Positions 9,342-17,023 of a DNA stretch of 64,000 bases are shown in pieces. Both the position numbers and the translations under genes were made by a program. The stretch spans positions 62,001 to 126,000 of the forward strand of contig CAKQDX010000001.1 in assembly GCA_934229725.1 (NCBI GenBank). Reading direction: 5' to 3'. The notes under the pieces are model-generated. The model was not told the origin of the DNA and did not search any database. It was given only the letters and a program-made list of their open reading frames with translations. Source of the DNA: an uncultured Streptococcus sp. (lineage in GTDB: Bacteria; Bacillota; Bacilli; Lactobacillales; Streptococcaceae). Every line of letters begins with the position of its first letter. Position 1 is the first letter of the stretch.

Positions 9342-9413
9342 GCATAATTATCCATTGTTTCCGTAAAATCGCCCTAAACAAGAATGATTCTAGAAAAGTA
9401 AAACAACAAAAAA

Positions 9414-9432
9414 GACTGGAATAATTCCAGCC
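9414..9432 (-). terminator. Terminator after the amino acid ABC transporter operon
   Basis: GACTGGAA-taa-TTCCAGCC stem (one G-T pair) with a T6 tract on the minus strand, 27 nt beyond the ATPase stop. Confidence 0.85.
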
Positions 9433-9458
9433 TTCACAAACAAGATTTGATCTCTGTC

Positions 9459-10193
9459 TTACAATACCTTACTCAAGAAATCCTTTGTACGTTCTTCTTT
9501 CGTATGGTCAAAAATCTCTTGTGGTGTCCCTTCTTCTACGATAACACCACCATCCATGAAGATAACACGGTCGGCCACCTCATAGGCAAAGCCCATTTCA
9601 TGCGTAACGATAGCCATAGTCATCCCAGACTTGGCAAGGTCCTGCATAACCGCAAGTACTTCACCAACCATCTCAGGGTCAAGGGCAGAAGTTGGTTCGT
9701 CAAACAAGAGGACATCTGGATCCATAGCCAAACCACGTGCAATCGCAATACGTTGTTGCTGACCACCTGATAGGCTACTTGGATAAGCATCCGCCTTTTC
9801 TCTCAAGCCAACCTTATCTAAAAGTTCCAAGGCTTTAGCTTCGGCATCAGCCTTAGAAATCCCCTTAGTTTTAATCGGTGAGAGGGTAATATTTTCTTTA
9901 ACCGTCATATTTGGGAAGAGGTTAAACTGTTGGAAAACCATTCCCATTTTTTCACGCATTTTGAAAATATCGTTGCTCTTGTCTGTAATATCCACACCTT
10001 CAAAGGAAATTACACCTTTTGTAGGCGTTTCAAGTAAGTTCATTGAACGTAGAAAGGTTGATTTACCAGATCCTGAAGGACCAATGATAACCACTACCTC
10101 ACCTTTTTTAATATCTAGATCAATCCCCTTGAGAACTTCGTTTTTACCAAAATACTTGTGAAGATTTTTAATCTCAATAATTGTTTTTGCCAT
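9459..10193 (-). CDS. Polar amino acid ABC transporter, ATP-binding protein (GlnQ/HisP type)
   Basis: Energises amino acid uptake. The 244 residues carry Walker A GPSGSGKST (about 39-47), signature LSGGQQQR, Walker B VLLFDEPTSALDP and the switch histidine (IVTHEM), typical of the PAAT family. It starts one base into the permease stop codon (TAATG), so the genes are translationally coupled. Substrate cannot be told from the ATPase; related streptococcal systems handle glutamine, glutamate, histidine, arginine or cystine. Confidence 0.93.
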   Translation of the reverse strand: MAKTIIEIKNLHKYFGKNEVLKGIDLDIKKGEVVVIIGPSGSGKSTFLRSMNLLETPTKGVISFEGVDITDKSNDIFKMREKMGMVFQQFNLFPNMTVKENITLSPIKTKGISKADAEAKALELLDKVGLREKADAYPSSLSGGQQQRIAIARGLAMDPDVLLFDEPTSALDPEMVGEVLAVMQDLAKSGMTMAIVTHEMGFAYEVADRVIFMDGGVIVEEGTPQEIFDHTKEERTKDFLSKVL

Positions 10194-10873
10194 TATTTAC
10201 GTCCCTCCCCAAGTCGTTTTTCCATTTGTTTCAAAAGCGCTGTCATAGCCGTTGTCACAATCAAATAGTAGAAGGCTGCGAACAGAAGCGGTGTCAAGGT
10301 CAAGTAAGTTGTTGTCGCAACAGTCTGTGCACCGTTCCACAATTCCATAACCCCGATAGTTTGCAAGAGCGAACTATCTTTGATAATCGTTACAAACTCG
10401 TTACCCAAGGCCGGCAAAATATTTTTAATAGCCTGAGGCAAGACCACATAACGCATGGTATTCCATGGACGAATACCGAGTGAATAGGCTGCTTCGACCT
10501 GTCCTTTCGGAATAGACTCGATCCCTGCACGCACACTTTCAGAGATGTAGGCACCACTGTTTAAAGAAAGGACGATAATACCAGGAACGATACGTGACAA
10601 ATCAAGGTTCAAAATTCCGAACTGAACCGTTGGAAGGTTCATATGAATGAGGTTGAAAGCAATCATGATTTGCACAACCATAGGCGTTCCACGGAAAACC
10701 CAAACATAAAGGCTTACGAGCCACTCTAATGGCTTGATTCCAGAACGCTTAATCAGGGATACCAAAACCCCAAGAATGGTCCCAAAGAAGACCACGCAGA
10801 CTGAAATCATAATTGTTACTAAGACACCATAGTTAAAGTAAGACCAGAACTGTGGCAAAAATGAAAAGTTCAT
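10193..10873 (-). CDS. Polar amino acid ABC transporter, permease (HisMQ/GlnP type)
   Basis: A 226-residue inner-membrane permease with about five helices and the EAA-like loop in ESIPKGQVEAAYSLGIRPWNTMRYVVLPQA that contacts the ATPase (about residues 115-145). The ATG at 10871-10873 is chosen because AAGGAG lies 8 nt upstream; a TTG one codon earlier is less likely. No solute-binding domain is fused to it and no binding-protein gene is in the operon, so the receptor must be encoded elsewhere. An extended -10 (10903-10908) precedes it. Confidence 0.92.
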   Translation of the reverse strand: MNFSFLPQFWSYFNYGVLVTIMISVCVVFFGTILGVLVSLIKRSGIKPLEWLVSLYVWVFRGTPMVVQIMIAFNLIHMNLPTVQFGILNLDLSRIVPGIIVLSLNSGAYISESVRAGIESIPKGQVEAAYSLGIRPWNTMRYVVLPQAIKNILPALGNEFVTIIKDSSLLQTIGVMELWNGAQTVATTTYLTLTPLLFAAFYYLIVTTAMTALLKQMEKRLGEGRK

Positions 10874-10996
10874 CAAGATACTCCTTATTAATATTCCTCA
10901 TTATTATATCAGAAGGATGCATAATAATAAAGTATTTTCTTATAAATGCGATATTTTAGTATAAAAAGTAGCTTAAAGACATAAAAATCAAAAAAA

Positions 10997-11044
10997 GAGT
11001 GAGTAAGAACAATTTTACATGCTCTTTCTCACTCCTATTAACGA
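10997..11044 (-). terminator. Terminator after the DUF1797 gene
   Basis: GAGTGAG and CTCACTC arms (with an internal mismatch and further AAGA/TCTT pairing), followed by T7 on the minus strand. Confidence 0.8.
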
Positions 11045-11087
11045 TTTTGAAACTCCAGTCTATAAAGAATCGGTTTCAAGATATTTA

Positions 11088-11318
11088 TTAGTAAAGCAAG
11101 TCGTAGATTTCCATTGCAATCAAGTCAATGCTATCAAATGAATAAGATTCACGAGCTTCGACGTCACGCAATGTGAAAACTGGACCATTTTCTGGATCGT
11201 TGCTGAATGATACTTCGGCAACAACCACTCCTTCACGTTCAAAATTACGTTTCAAATTACCACCATCAGCCGCCATCATTTCAAGACGGTTAATGATTCT
11301 CACCAAATGTGATTCCAT
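11088..11318 (-). CDS. DUF1797 family protein (YkuJ-like)
   Basis: A 76-residue acidic cytoplasmic protein resembling Bacillus subtilis YkuJ (DUF1797). It has no signal peptide, membrane segment or catalytic motif that I recognise. GGAG lies 8 nt before the ATG. It stands alone between argF and the ABC transporter with its own terminator. Function unknown in the family. Confidence 0.85.
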   Translation of the reverse strand: MESHLVRIINRLEMMAADGGNLKRNFEREGVVVAEVSFSNDPENGPVFTLRDVEARESYSFDSIDLIAMEIYDLLY

Positions 11319-11386
11319 GTTATTTCTCCTATTAATTGTGTATTTCTTACTTATTTTATCACACTTACGGGAAAAATGGGGGAATT

Positions 11387-12367
11387 TTAAATATTTTTCA
11401 AGGAATTGTACATGATAGCCTTGATAGAATGCATACGGTTCTCAGCTTCTTGGAAGATGATGTCACTGTATTTTTGGAAGACCTCATCTGTAATCTCTAA
11501 CTCTGCCAAACCATATTTGTCATACATTTCCTGTCCAATTTGAGTATTAAGGTCATGGAAGGCTGGGAGGCAATGCATAACGATGACATCTGGATTTTCC
11601 GTTTTGGCAAGTAAGTCCACATTTATCTGATAAGGTAAAAGCAAATCAATACGAGATTTAAAGTCCACTTCTTCTCCCATAGAAACCCAGACATCGGTGT
11701 AGAGCATATCCACTCCCTTAACTTCTGAAATATCATCTGTAATGGTTAAATCAGCACCATTATTATGTTTATGAGCTAGGGCAACAATATCATCCTCAGG
11801 CTGCAAACCCTCTGGAGCAATTATCTTAACATTAACGCCCAAGATAGCCGATGTCACCAAGAGTGAATTTGCCATATTATTACGACCATCTCCAATATAA
11901 GCAATGGTCAAGCCCTCTAGACTACCGAAGTGCTCCTTCAAGGTCATGAAATCCGCAATCATCTGGGTCGGATGCCAAGTATCTGTCAAACCATTCCAGA
12001 CCGGAACACCAGAGTACTTAGCCAAGTCTTCAACATCCTCTTGTTTAAAACCACGGTACTCAATCCCATCAAACATTGATCCAAGCACCTTAGCTGTATC
12101 AACTACAGACTCCTTCTTACCTAGCTGAATATCACCTGTACCAAGGTAGGTCACATTCATCCCTAGATCCTGACCAGCTACAGTAAAGGCTGAACGTGTT
12201 CTTGTTGATGTTTTTTCGAAAAGTAGGGCAATATTTAACCCTTCTAGATACTTATGAGGAATTCTATTTTTCTTCAACTCTTTAAATTTAAGAGATAGCG
12301 CAATTAATTCTTCCAGTTCCTGTTTAGTGAAGTCAATTTCTTTCAAAAAGGATTTTGCTAATGTCAT
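11387..12367 (-). CDS. argF: Ornithine carbamoyltransferase
   Basis: Makes citrulline from ornithine and carbamoyl phosphate (arginine synthesis), or runs in reverse in the deiminase pathway. The 326 residues show the carbamoyl-phosphate motif STRTR (54-58), the HPTQ loop and the ornithine-side HCLPA motif (about residue 270). It stands alone, without arcA, arcC or other arg genes next to it, which favours an anabolic role. A strong promoter overlaps an ArgR-like palindrome upstream. Confidence 0.93.
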   Translation of the reverse strand: MTLAKSFLKEIDFTKQELEELIALSLKFKELKKNRIPHKYLEGLNIALLFEKTSTRTRSAFTVAGQDLGMNVTYLGTGDIQLGKKESVVDTAKVLGSMFDGIEYRGFKQEDVEDLAKYSGVPVWNGLTDTWHPTQMIADFMTLKEHFGSLEGLTIAYIGDGRNNMANSLLVTSAILGVNVKIIAPEGLQPEDDIVALAHKHNNGADLTITDDISEVKGVDMLYTDVWVSMGEEVDFKSRIDLLLPYQINVDLLAKTENPDVIVMHCLPAFHDLNTQIGQEMYDKYGLAELEITDEVFQKYSDIIFQEAENRMHSIKAIMYNSLKNI

Positions 12368-12403
12368 AGGGCTCTCACTTTCGTTCTGAATAATATAAAA
12401 GGT

Positions 12404-12432
12404 ATTATAGTCTATTTTTGTATAATATGCAA
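12404..12432 (-). promoter_or_regulatory. argF promoter with overlapping ArgR-like operator
   Basis: On the minus strand the -35 TTGCAT (12427-12432) and -10 TATAAT (12404-12409) are 17 bp apart. The sequence 12418-12432 is a 15-bp palindrome with one mismatch covering the -35 and adjoining spacer, with the size and AT-rich look of an ARG box. The promoter is direct from sequence; ArgR binding is inference. Confidence 0.7.
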
Positions 12433-12500
12433 GTATTTTTGTATTTTAATTCAAAATTAGCACTTGATTATACAGAGTGCCAAACCCTAATGCTTTTTGC

Positions 12501-12528
12501 TTGCAATATTACTACTGCATGCTATAAT
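12501..12528 (+). promoter_or_regulatory. clpE promoter
   Basis: -35 TTGCAA (12501-12506), 16-bp spacer and extended -10 TGCTATAAT (hexamer 12523-12528). The start of transcription would fall just before the CtsR operator. Confidence 0.8.
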
Positions 12529-12539
12529 GGAGACATAGA

Positions 12540-12556
12540 TTTGACCTTTTTTGACC
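12540..12556 (+). promoter_or_regulatory. CtsR operator of clpE
   Basis: Reverse complement reads GGTCAAA-AAA-GGTCAAA, a perfect match to the CtsR heptad repeat (RGTCAAA NAN RGTCAAA). It lies just downstream of the -10, where bound CtsR would block transcription. CtsR represses clp and groE genes until heat or unfolded protein relieves it. Confidence 0.92.
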
Positions 12557-12610
12557 AAGTTATCTTCAAAAAAAGAGTCCTTTCAAATCCAGATAGAAAG
12601 AGGTACTGAT

Positions 12611-14881
12611 ATGCTCTGCCAAAACTGTAACCTAAATGAAGCTAGTATCCATTTGTATACCAACGTAAATGGTAATCAGCAACAAGTTGACCTCTGTCAA
12701 AATTGTTATAAAATCATGAAATCTGACCCTGAGAACCCTCTCAATCAATTCAATCAAACAGGGGGTTCCAACTTCTTTGATGATTTCTTCAGCGACCTAA
12801 ACAACTTCCGCTCTTCAAACGGAGACCTTCCAAATACACCACCAACACAAGAAGGTGGTAACCGAGGAAACGGTGGCAATACACAGGGTCCAGGACGTCC
12901 AGGAGGACCTCGCCAACAAGCGCCTCAACAACCACAAGGTTTACTTGAGGAATTTGGAATTAATATCACAGACATTGCCCGTCGTGGCGATATTGACCCT
13001 GTCATTGGTCGTGATGAAGAAATCATCCGTGTTATCGAAATTCTTAACCGACGTACCAAGAACAACCCTGTCCTTATTGGTGAACCTGGTGTTGGTAAAA
13101 CGGCCGTTGTTGAAGGTCTTGCTCAAAAAATCGTTGATGGTAGTGTACCTCAAAAACTCCAAGGCAAACAAGTCATCCGTCTTGATGTGGTCAGTCTAGT
13201 CCAAGGTACTGGTATCCGTGGTCAATTCGAAGAACGTATGCAAAAACTCATGGAAGAAATTCGTCAACGTCAGGATGTTATCCTCTTTATTGATGAAATC
13301 CACGAAATTGTAGGAGCTGGTAATGCTGGTGATGGCAATATGGACGCTGGGAACATCTTAAAACCTGCTCTTGCGCGTGGTGAGCTTCAACTTGTCGGAG
13401 CAACAACCCTTAACGAATATCGCATTATCGAAAAGGATGCTGCCCTCGAACGCCGTATGCAACCGGTTAAGGTTGACGAGCCCACCGTTGAAGAAACCAT
13501 TACAATTTTGCATGGTATTCAACCTAAATACCAAGACTACCACCATGTCAAATATACAGACGAAGCTATCACGGCAGCCGCAGAATTATCCAACCGATAC
13601 ATTCAAGACCGCTTCTTGCCAGACAAGGCCATCGACCTTCTTGATGAAGCTGGTTCTAAGATGAACTTGACCCTTAACTTTGTTGATCCTAAAGATATTG
13701 ATAAACGTTTGATTGAAGCGGAAAATCTCAAAGCTCAAGCCACTCGTGACGAAGACTTTGAAAAGGCTGCTTATTTCCGTGATCAAATTGCCAAATACAA
13801 GGAAATGCAAAAACAAACCATCAGTGACCAAGATATGCCTGTCATCACTGAAAAACATATCGAAGCCATTGTGGAACAAAAAACAAATATTCCTGTTGGT
13901 GACCTTAAAGAAAAAGAACAATCACAACTTCTAAGCCTTGCTGATGACCTTAAGTCACATGTTATTGGACAAGATGCCGCAGTTGATAAAATTGCCAAAG
14001 CTATCCGTCGTAATCGTGTTGGTCTTGGTGCACCGAACCGTCCAATTGGTAGCTTCCTCTTCGTAGGTCCTACTGGGGTCGGTAAAACTGAGCTCTCTAA
14101 ACAATTGGCCATTGAACTTTTTGGCTCAGCTGATAGTATGATTCGATTCGACATGTCCGAATACATGGAGAAACACGCTGTTGCTAAGTTGGTCGGTGCC
14201 CCTCCAGGATATGTAGGTTATGACGAAGCTGGTCAGTTAACTGAAAAAGTCCGCCGTAATCCTTATTCACTGATTCTTCTTGATGAGGTTGAAAAAGCTC
14301 ACCCAGACGTGCTTCACATGTTCCTGCAAGTTCTTGATGATGGTCGTTTGACTGATGGACAAGGTCGCACTGTAAGCTTCAAAGATACCATTATTATCAT
14401 GACATCAAATGCTGGTACTGGTAAAGTTGAAGCTAGTGTCGGCTTTGGGGCTGCTCGTGAAAATCGTACCAACTCTGTGCTCAACCAGCTTGGAGACTTC
14501 TTTAGCCCTGAATTTATGAACCGTTTTGACGGTATTGTTGAATTTTCTGCCCTCAGTAAGGAAAACCTCCTAACTATTGTGGACCTCATGCTTGATAGCG
14601 TCAACCAACGCTTGGCCAATAACGGTATCCACTTTAGTGTGACTGAAAAAGTCAAAGAAAAATTGGTTGACCTTGGTTACGATCCTAAGATGGGTGCTCG
14701 ACCACTTCGCCGTACCATCCAAGATTATATCGAGGATGCCATTACCGACTTCTACCTTGAAAATCCAAATGAAAAAGATCTCAAGGCAGTCATGACATCC
14801 AAGGGTCATATCACTATTAAATCTGCTAAAAAAGTTGAAAAAACTGCTCAAGAAACTGAAACAAGCAAAGAATCTGACTAA
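12611..14881 (+). CDS. clpE: ATP-dependent Clp protease ATP-binding subunit ClpE
   Basis: Hsp100 unfoldase that pairs with ClpP. I start it at ATG 12611 (AGAGG upstream), giving 756 residues; an in-frame TTG at 12551 lies inside the CtsR operator and is rejected. Order: N-terminal zinc finger (CQNC at 3-6 and 29-32) that defines ClpE, a Gly/Pro/Gln-rich linker (about 80-108), AAA module 1 (Walker A GEPGVGKT 157-164), a short UVR-type coiled segment (about 375-410), AAA module 2 (Walker A GPTGVGKT about 486-493) and the C-terminal D2 small domain. Heat induced through CtsR. Confidence 0.97.
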   Translation: MLCQNCNLNEASIHLYTNVNGNQQQVDLCQNCYKIMKSDPENPLNQFNQTGGSNFFDDFFSDLNNFRSSNGDLPNTPPTQEGGNRGNGGNTQGPGRPGGPRQQAPQQPQGLLEEFGINITDIARRGDIDPVIGRDEEIIRVIEILNRRTKNNPVLIGEPGVGKTAVVEGLAQKIVDGSVPQKLQGKQVIRLDVVSLVQGTGIRGQFEERMQKLMEEIRQRQDVILFIDEIHEIVGAGNAGDGNMDAGNILKPALARGELQLVGATTLNEYRIIEKDAALERRMQPVKVDEPTVEETITILHGIQPKYQDYHHVKYTDEAITAAAELSNRYIQDRFLPDKAIDLLDEAGSKMNLTLNFVDPKDIDKRLIEAENLKAQATRDEDFEKAAYFRDQIAKYKEMQKQTISDQDMPVITEKHIEAIVEQKTNIPVGDLKEKEQSQLLSLADDLKSHVIGQDAAVDKIAKAIRRNRVGLGAPNRPIGSFLFVGPTGVGKTELSKQLAIELFGSADSMIRFDMSEYMEKHAVAKLVGAPPGYVGYDEAGQLTEKVRRNPYSLILLDEVEKAHPDVLHMFLQVLDDGRLTDGQGRTVSFKDTIIIMTSNAGTGKVEASVGFGAARENRTNSVLNQLGDFFSPEFMNRFDGIVEFSALSKENLLTIVDLMLDSVNQRLANNGIHFSVTEKVKEKLVDLGYDPKMGARPLRRTIQDYIEDAITDFYLENPNEKDLKAVMTSKGHITIKSAKKVEKTAQETETSKESD

Positions 14882-15056
14882 ATCGTCTAGGAGTAAGACA
14901 AGGTGTTATAATTTTCAAATCCGAAAAACTCAAGATATGAGAGCTAACATTTTCCATATTTCCATCTCAAACAGGCTTTCAGGCTGGGTTTGATCCAATG
15001 AGGAGTAAGATCGAAGAAATTTTAAATGACATTTCTTCTGTCTTACTCCTTTTTTC
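14882..15056 (+). terminator. clpE downstream region with a long hairpin terminator
   Basis: GGAGTAAGA (15002-15010) pairs with TCTTACTCC (15041-15049), with inner GAAGAAA/TTTCTTC pairing, followed by T6 (15050-15055): an intrinsic terminator. It is unusually far (120 nt) from the clpE stop. The ten bases AGGAGTAAGA also occur at 14889-14898, right after the clpE stop, and could pair with the same 3' arm instead. No gene is visible in 14882-15165. Confidence 0.75.
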
Positions 15057-15165
15057 ACACTTTTCAATTTTCCATTTTCAAAATTCTCTGTAATTCTGCC
15101 TAAATCAATAGGAAAATGAGGATTTTTTTAGTATAATATAGGCAAATAAACCTAAGGAGCAACTC

Positions 15166-15624
15166 ATGAATCCAACATTTGGTGACAAGGTTGAGGGGGC
15201 TCATTATCAAACACGTTACGGTGTTTATGCTGTAATCCCTAACCAAGACAAGACGAAGATTATTTTAGTTCAGGCTCCTAACGGGGCTTGGTTTCTCCCA
15301 GGTGGAGAAATCGAAGCAGGCGAGGATCACTTTAGTGCCTTAAAACGCGAGTTAATTGAAGAACTTGGGTATACAGCCACTTTAGGTCAGTACTATGGAC
15401 AGGCTGACGAATACTTCTATTCAAGCCACCGTGACACTTACTTTTACAATCCAGCCTACATTTATGAAGTTGTAGATTTTTCAGAAATTGGTAACCCCCT
15501 AGAAGATTTCAACAAGCTGGCATGGTTTCCAATTGATGAAGCGATTTCCAAGCTTAAACGCGACAGCCATAAGTGGGGAATCGAACAATGGAGAGCTAGC
15601 CATACAAAAACTGCCAAATCCTAG
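15166..15624 (+). CDS. Nudix hydrolase (MutT-like)
   Basis: A 152-residue cytoplasmic pyrophosphohydrolase. The Nudix box is complete: GGEIEAGEDHFSALKRELIE, then ELG (G-x5-E-x7-REUxEExGU). The substrate (an oxidised nucleotide, ADP-ribose or another NDP derivative) cannot be told. A -10 TATAAT lies at 15132-15137 and AAGGAGC precedes the ATG. The following DUF1827 gene starts 9 bp after its stop, forming a two-gene operon downstream of clpE. Confidence 0.9.
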   Translation: MNPTFGDKVEGAHYQTRYGVYAVIPNQDKTKIILVQAPNGAWFLPGGEIEAGEDHFSALKRELIEELGYTATLGQYYGQADEYFYSSHRDTYFYNPAYIYEVVDFSEIGNPLEDFNKLAWFPIDEAISKLKRDSHKWGIEQWRASHTKTAKS

Positions 15625-15633
15625 GAGGTAACT

Positions 15634-15936
15634 ATGAAACTTATTAACACGACGCAAACACACCAAGAACTTGTACAAAACCAACTTGATAATACAGACG
15701 CCTTCCTCGTAGAAACCTATTCTGCTGGAAATACAGATGTTGTCTTTACACAAGCACCTAAACATTACGAACTCTTGATTTCAAATAAACACCGTGCGGT
15801 TAAGGATAACGAATTAGAAATCATCCGTGAATTCTTCCTTAAACGCAAAATTGACAAAGACATCGTTTTGATGGACAAACTCAGAACAGTACACACTGAC
15901 AAATTGATTGAAATTTCATTCCCAACAACTGTATAA
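15634..15936 (+). CDS. DUF1827 family protein
   Basis: A 100-residue cytoplasmic protein rich in charged residues, with no membrane segment. It resembles the DUF1827 family of streptococci and lactic acid bacteria. A strong AGGAGG site in the 9-bp gap to the Nudix gene indicates co-transcription. No function is known to me, and no catalytic motif stands out. Confidence 0.85.
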   Translation: MKLINTTQTHQELVQNQLDNTDAFLVETYSAGNTDVVFTQAPKHYELLISNKHRAVKDNELEIIREFFLKRKIDKDIVLMDKLRTVHTDKLIEISFPTTV

Positions 15937-15942
15937 GACAAA

Positions 15943-15975
15943 ACAAGCAATGGCTAATACCACTGCTTGTTTTTT
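15943..15975 (+). terminator. Terminator after the Nudix-DUF1827 operon
   Basis: ACAAGCAATGG and CCACTGCTTGT form an 11-bp stem with one mismatch, followed by T5. It also lies just past the end of the convergent oxidoreductase gene. Confidence 0.85.
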
Positions 15976-15981
15976 AGTATC

Positions 15982-16944
15982 TTACAAAGCTTTCGAGGCT
16001 TGATCCAGAACTTCCATAACCTGACGACTATGTTCCAACTGCTTGGCAACACTATCAAAATCCTTAGTTGCTAACATCTTTTCAAATGCTACAAATTCAT
16101 CGTACATACGATGATGCGGACTATTAAGATTAACAATTCTTTCTTCCTGTCCATTGAGAGTAAGACCAATCTCAGGAAGAGTGTTGGTTGCACCCAAAAT
16201 GGTAATAGCTCCCTTATCTCCTTGAATGGTTGAACGAATGTCAGCACTACAGTCCTTAGCTCCAATGGCAACAGCCTTAAAGTTACCATAGTCCAAAACT
16301 AGAATTCCCGACGTATCCACTCCTCTCTCCACATTAGGGAGGTATTCCACACGATTAGGCTTTCCAAAAAGTCCAACCAAAAGATGGATATTGTAGATAT
16401 TCAGATCTCTAAGTGCTCCCCCACCCATTTCAGGGTTTAAGGCAGGAGCAATCTCACCACGTTTGAAGGCATCGTAACGTGAAGAATATTGAGAATAATT
16501 GATATTCACAATCTTGATATCACCGATTTCTGCTAAAGAATTCTTAATCGCTGTGAAATTAGCCAGATATTGATTGGTTATAGCTTCTATCAAGAGAAGC
16601 TCTTTTTCTTGGGCAAGCTTAGCCAGCTCTTCAAACTCTTCCAAATGTAAGGTAAAAGGTTTCTCACAGATGACATGCTTGCCAGCTAGAAGTGCTTGCT
16701 TGGCATAGTCATAGTGGGTATGATTAGGTGTTCCAACATAAATGGTATCAACATCTGGATTGGACAAGATTGCTTCATAATCACTTGTCGCCTGAGTTAG
16801 ACCATATTGCTTAGCTAAAGCTTCAGCCTTATCAAGTGATCGTGGTGTCGACATTATAGCCTCCAGCTCAATTCCCTCAATTGTCCTTAACACAGGAAGT
16901 ACTTCTTTAACAATCATTCCTGTACCTAACAGTGCAAGTTTCAT
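15982..16944 (-). CDS. Gfo/Idh/MocA family NAD(P)-dependent oxidoreductase
   Basis: A 320-residue sugar or cyclitol dehydrogenase-like protein: an N-terminal Rossmann fold (GTGMIVKEVLPVL near the start), the conserved EKPFTL segment (Lys-Pro of the active site, about residues 93-98) and a C-terminal substrate domain with the GGGALRDLNIYNIH motif. The second of two adjacent start codons (ATG 16942-16944) is used because AAGGAGG is then 7 nt away. Substrate unknown; no sugar genes adjoin it. Confidence 0.9.
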   Translation of the reverse strand: MKLALLGTGMIVKEVLPVLRTIEGIELEAIMSTPRSLDKAEALAKQYGLTQATSDYEAILSNPDVDTIYVGTPNHTHYDYAKQALLAGKHVICEKPFTLHLEEFEELAKLAQEKELLLIEAITNQYLANFTAIKNSLAEIGDIKIVNINYSQYSSRYDAFKRGEIAPALNPEMGGGALRDLNIYNIHLLVGLFGKPNRVEYLPNVERGVDTSGILVLDYGNFKAVAIGAKDCSADIRSTIQGDKGAITILGATNTLPEIGLTLNGQEERIVNLNSPHHRMYDEFVAFEKMLATKDFDSVAKQLEHSRQVMEVLDQASKAL

Positions 16945-16994
16945 CAACCTACCTCCTTATTTCTATTTCTAAGCCCAAAGAAAGACTTTTAAAA

Positions 16995-17018
16995 AGAGGA
17001 CTCCAATAGAAGCCCTCT
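16995..17018 (-). terminator. Terminator after the MurM-like gene
   Basis: AGAGGGCT pairs with AGTCCTCT (one G-T pair) on the minus strand, followed by TTTT. Confidence 0.7.
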
Positions 17019-17023
17019 ACATC

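Noticed and set aside
9301..9360. Fur or DtxR-type iron box at feoA
   Set aside because: Short AT-rich dyads exist, but none resembles a known iron-repressor consensus well enough.
13586..14166. Long minus-strand frames inside clpE
   Set aside because: Shadows of a strongly conserved plus-strand gene; no start signals or protein features.
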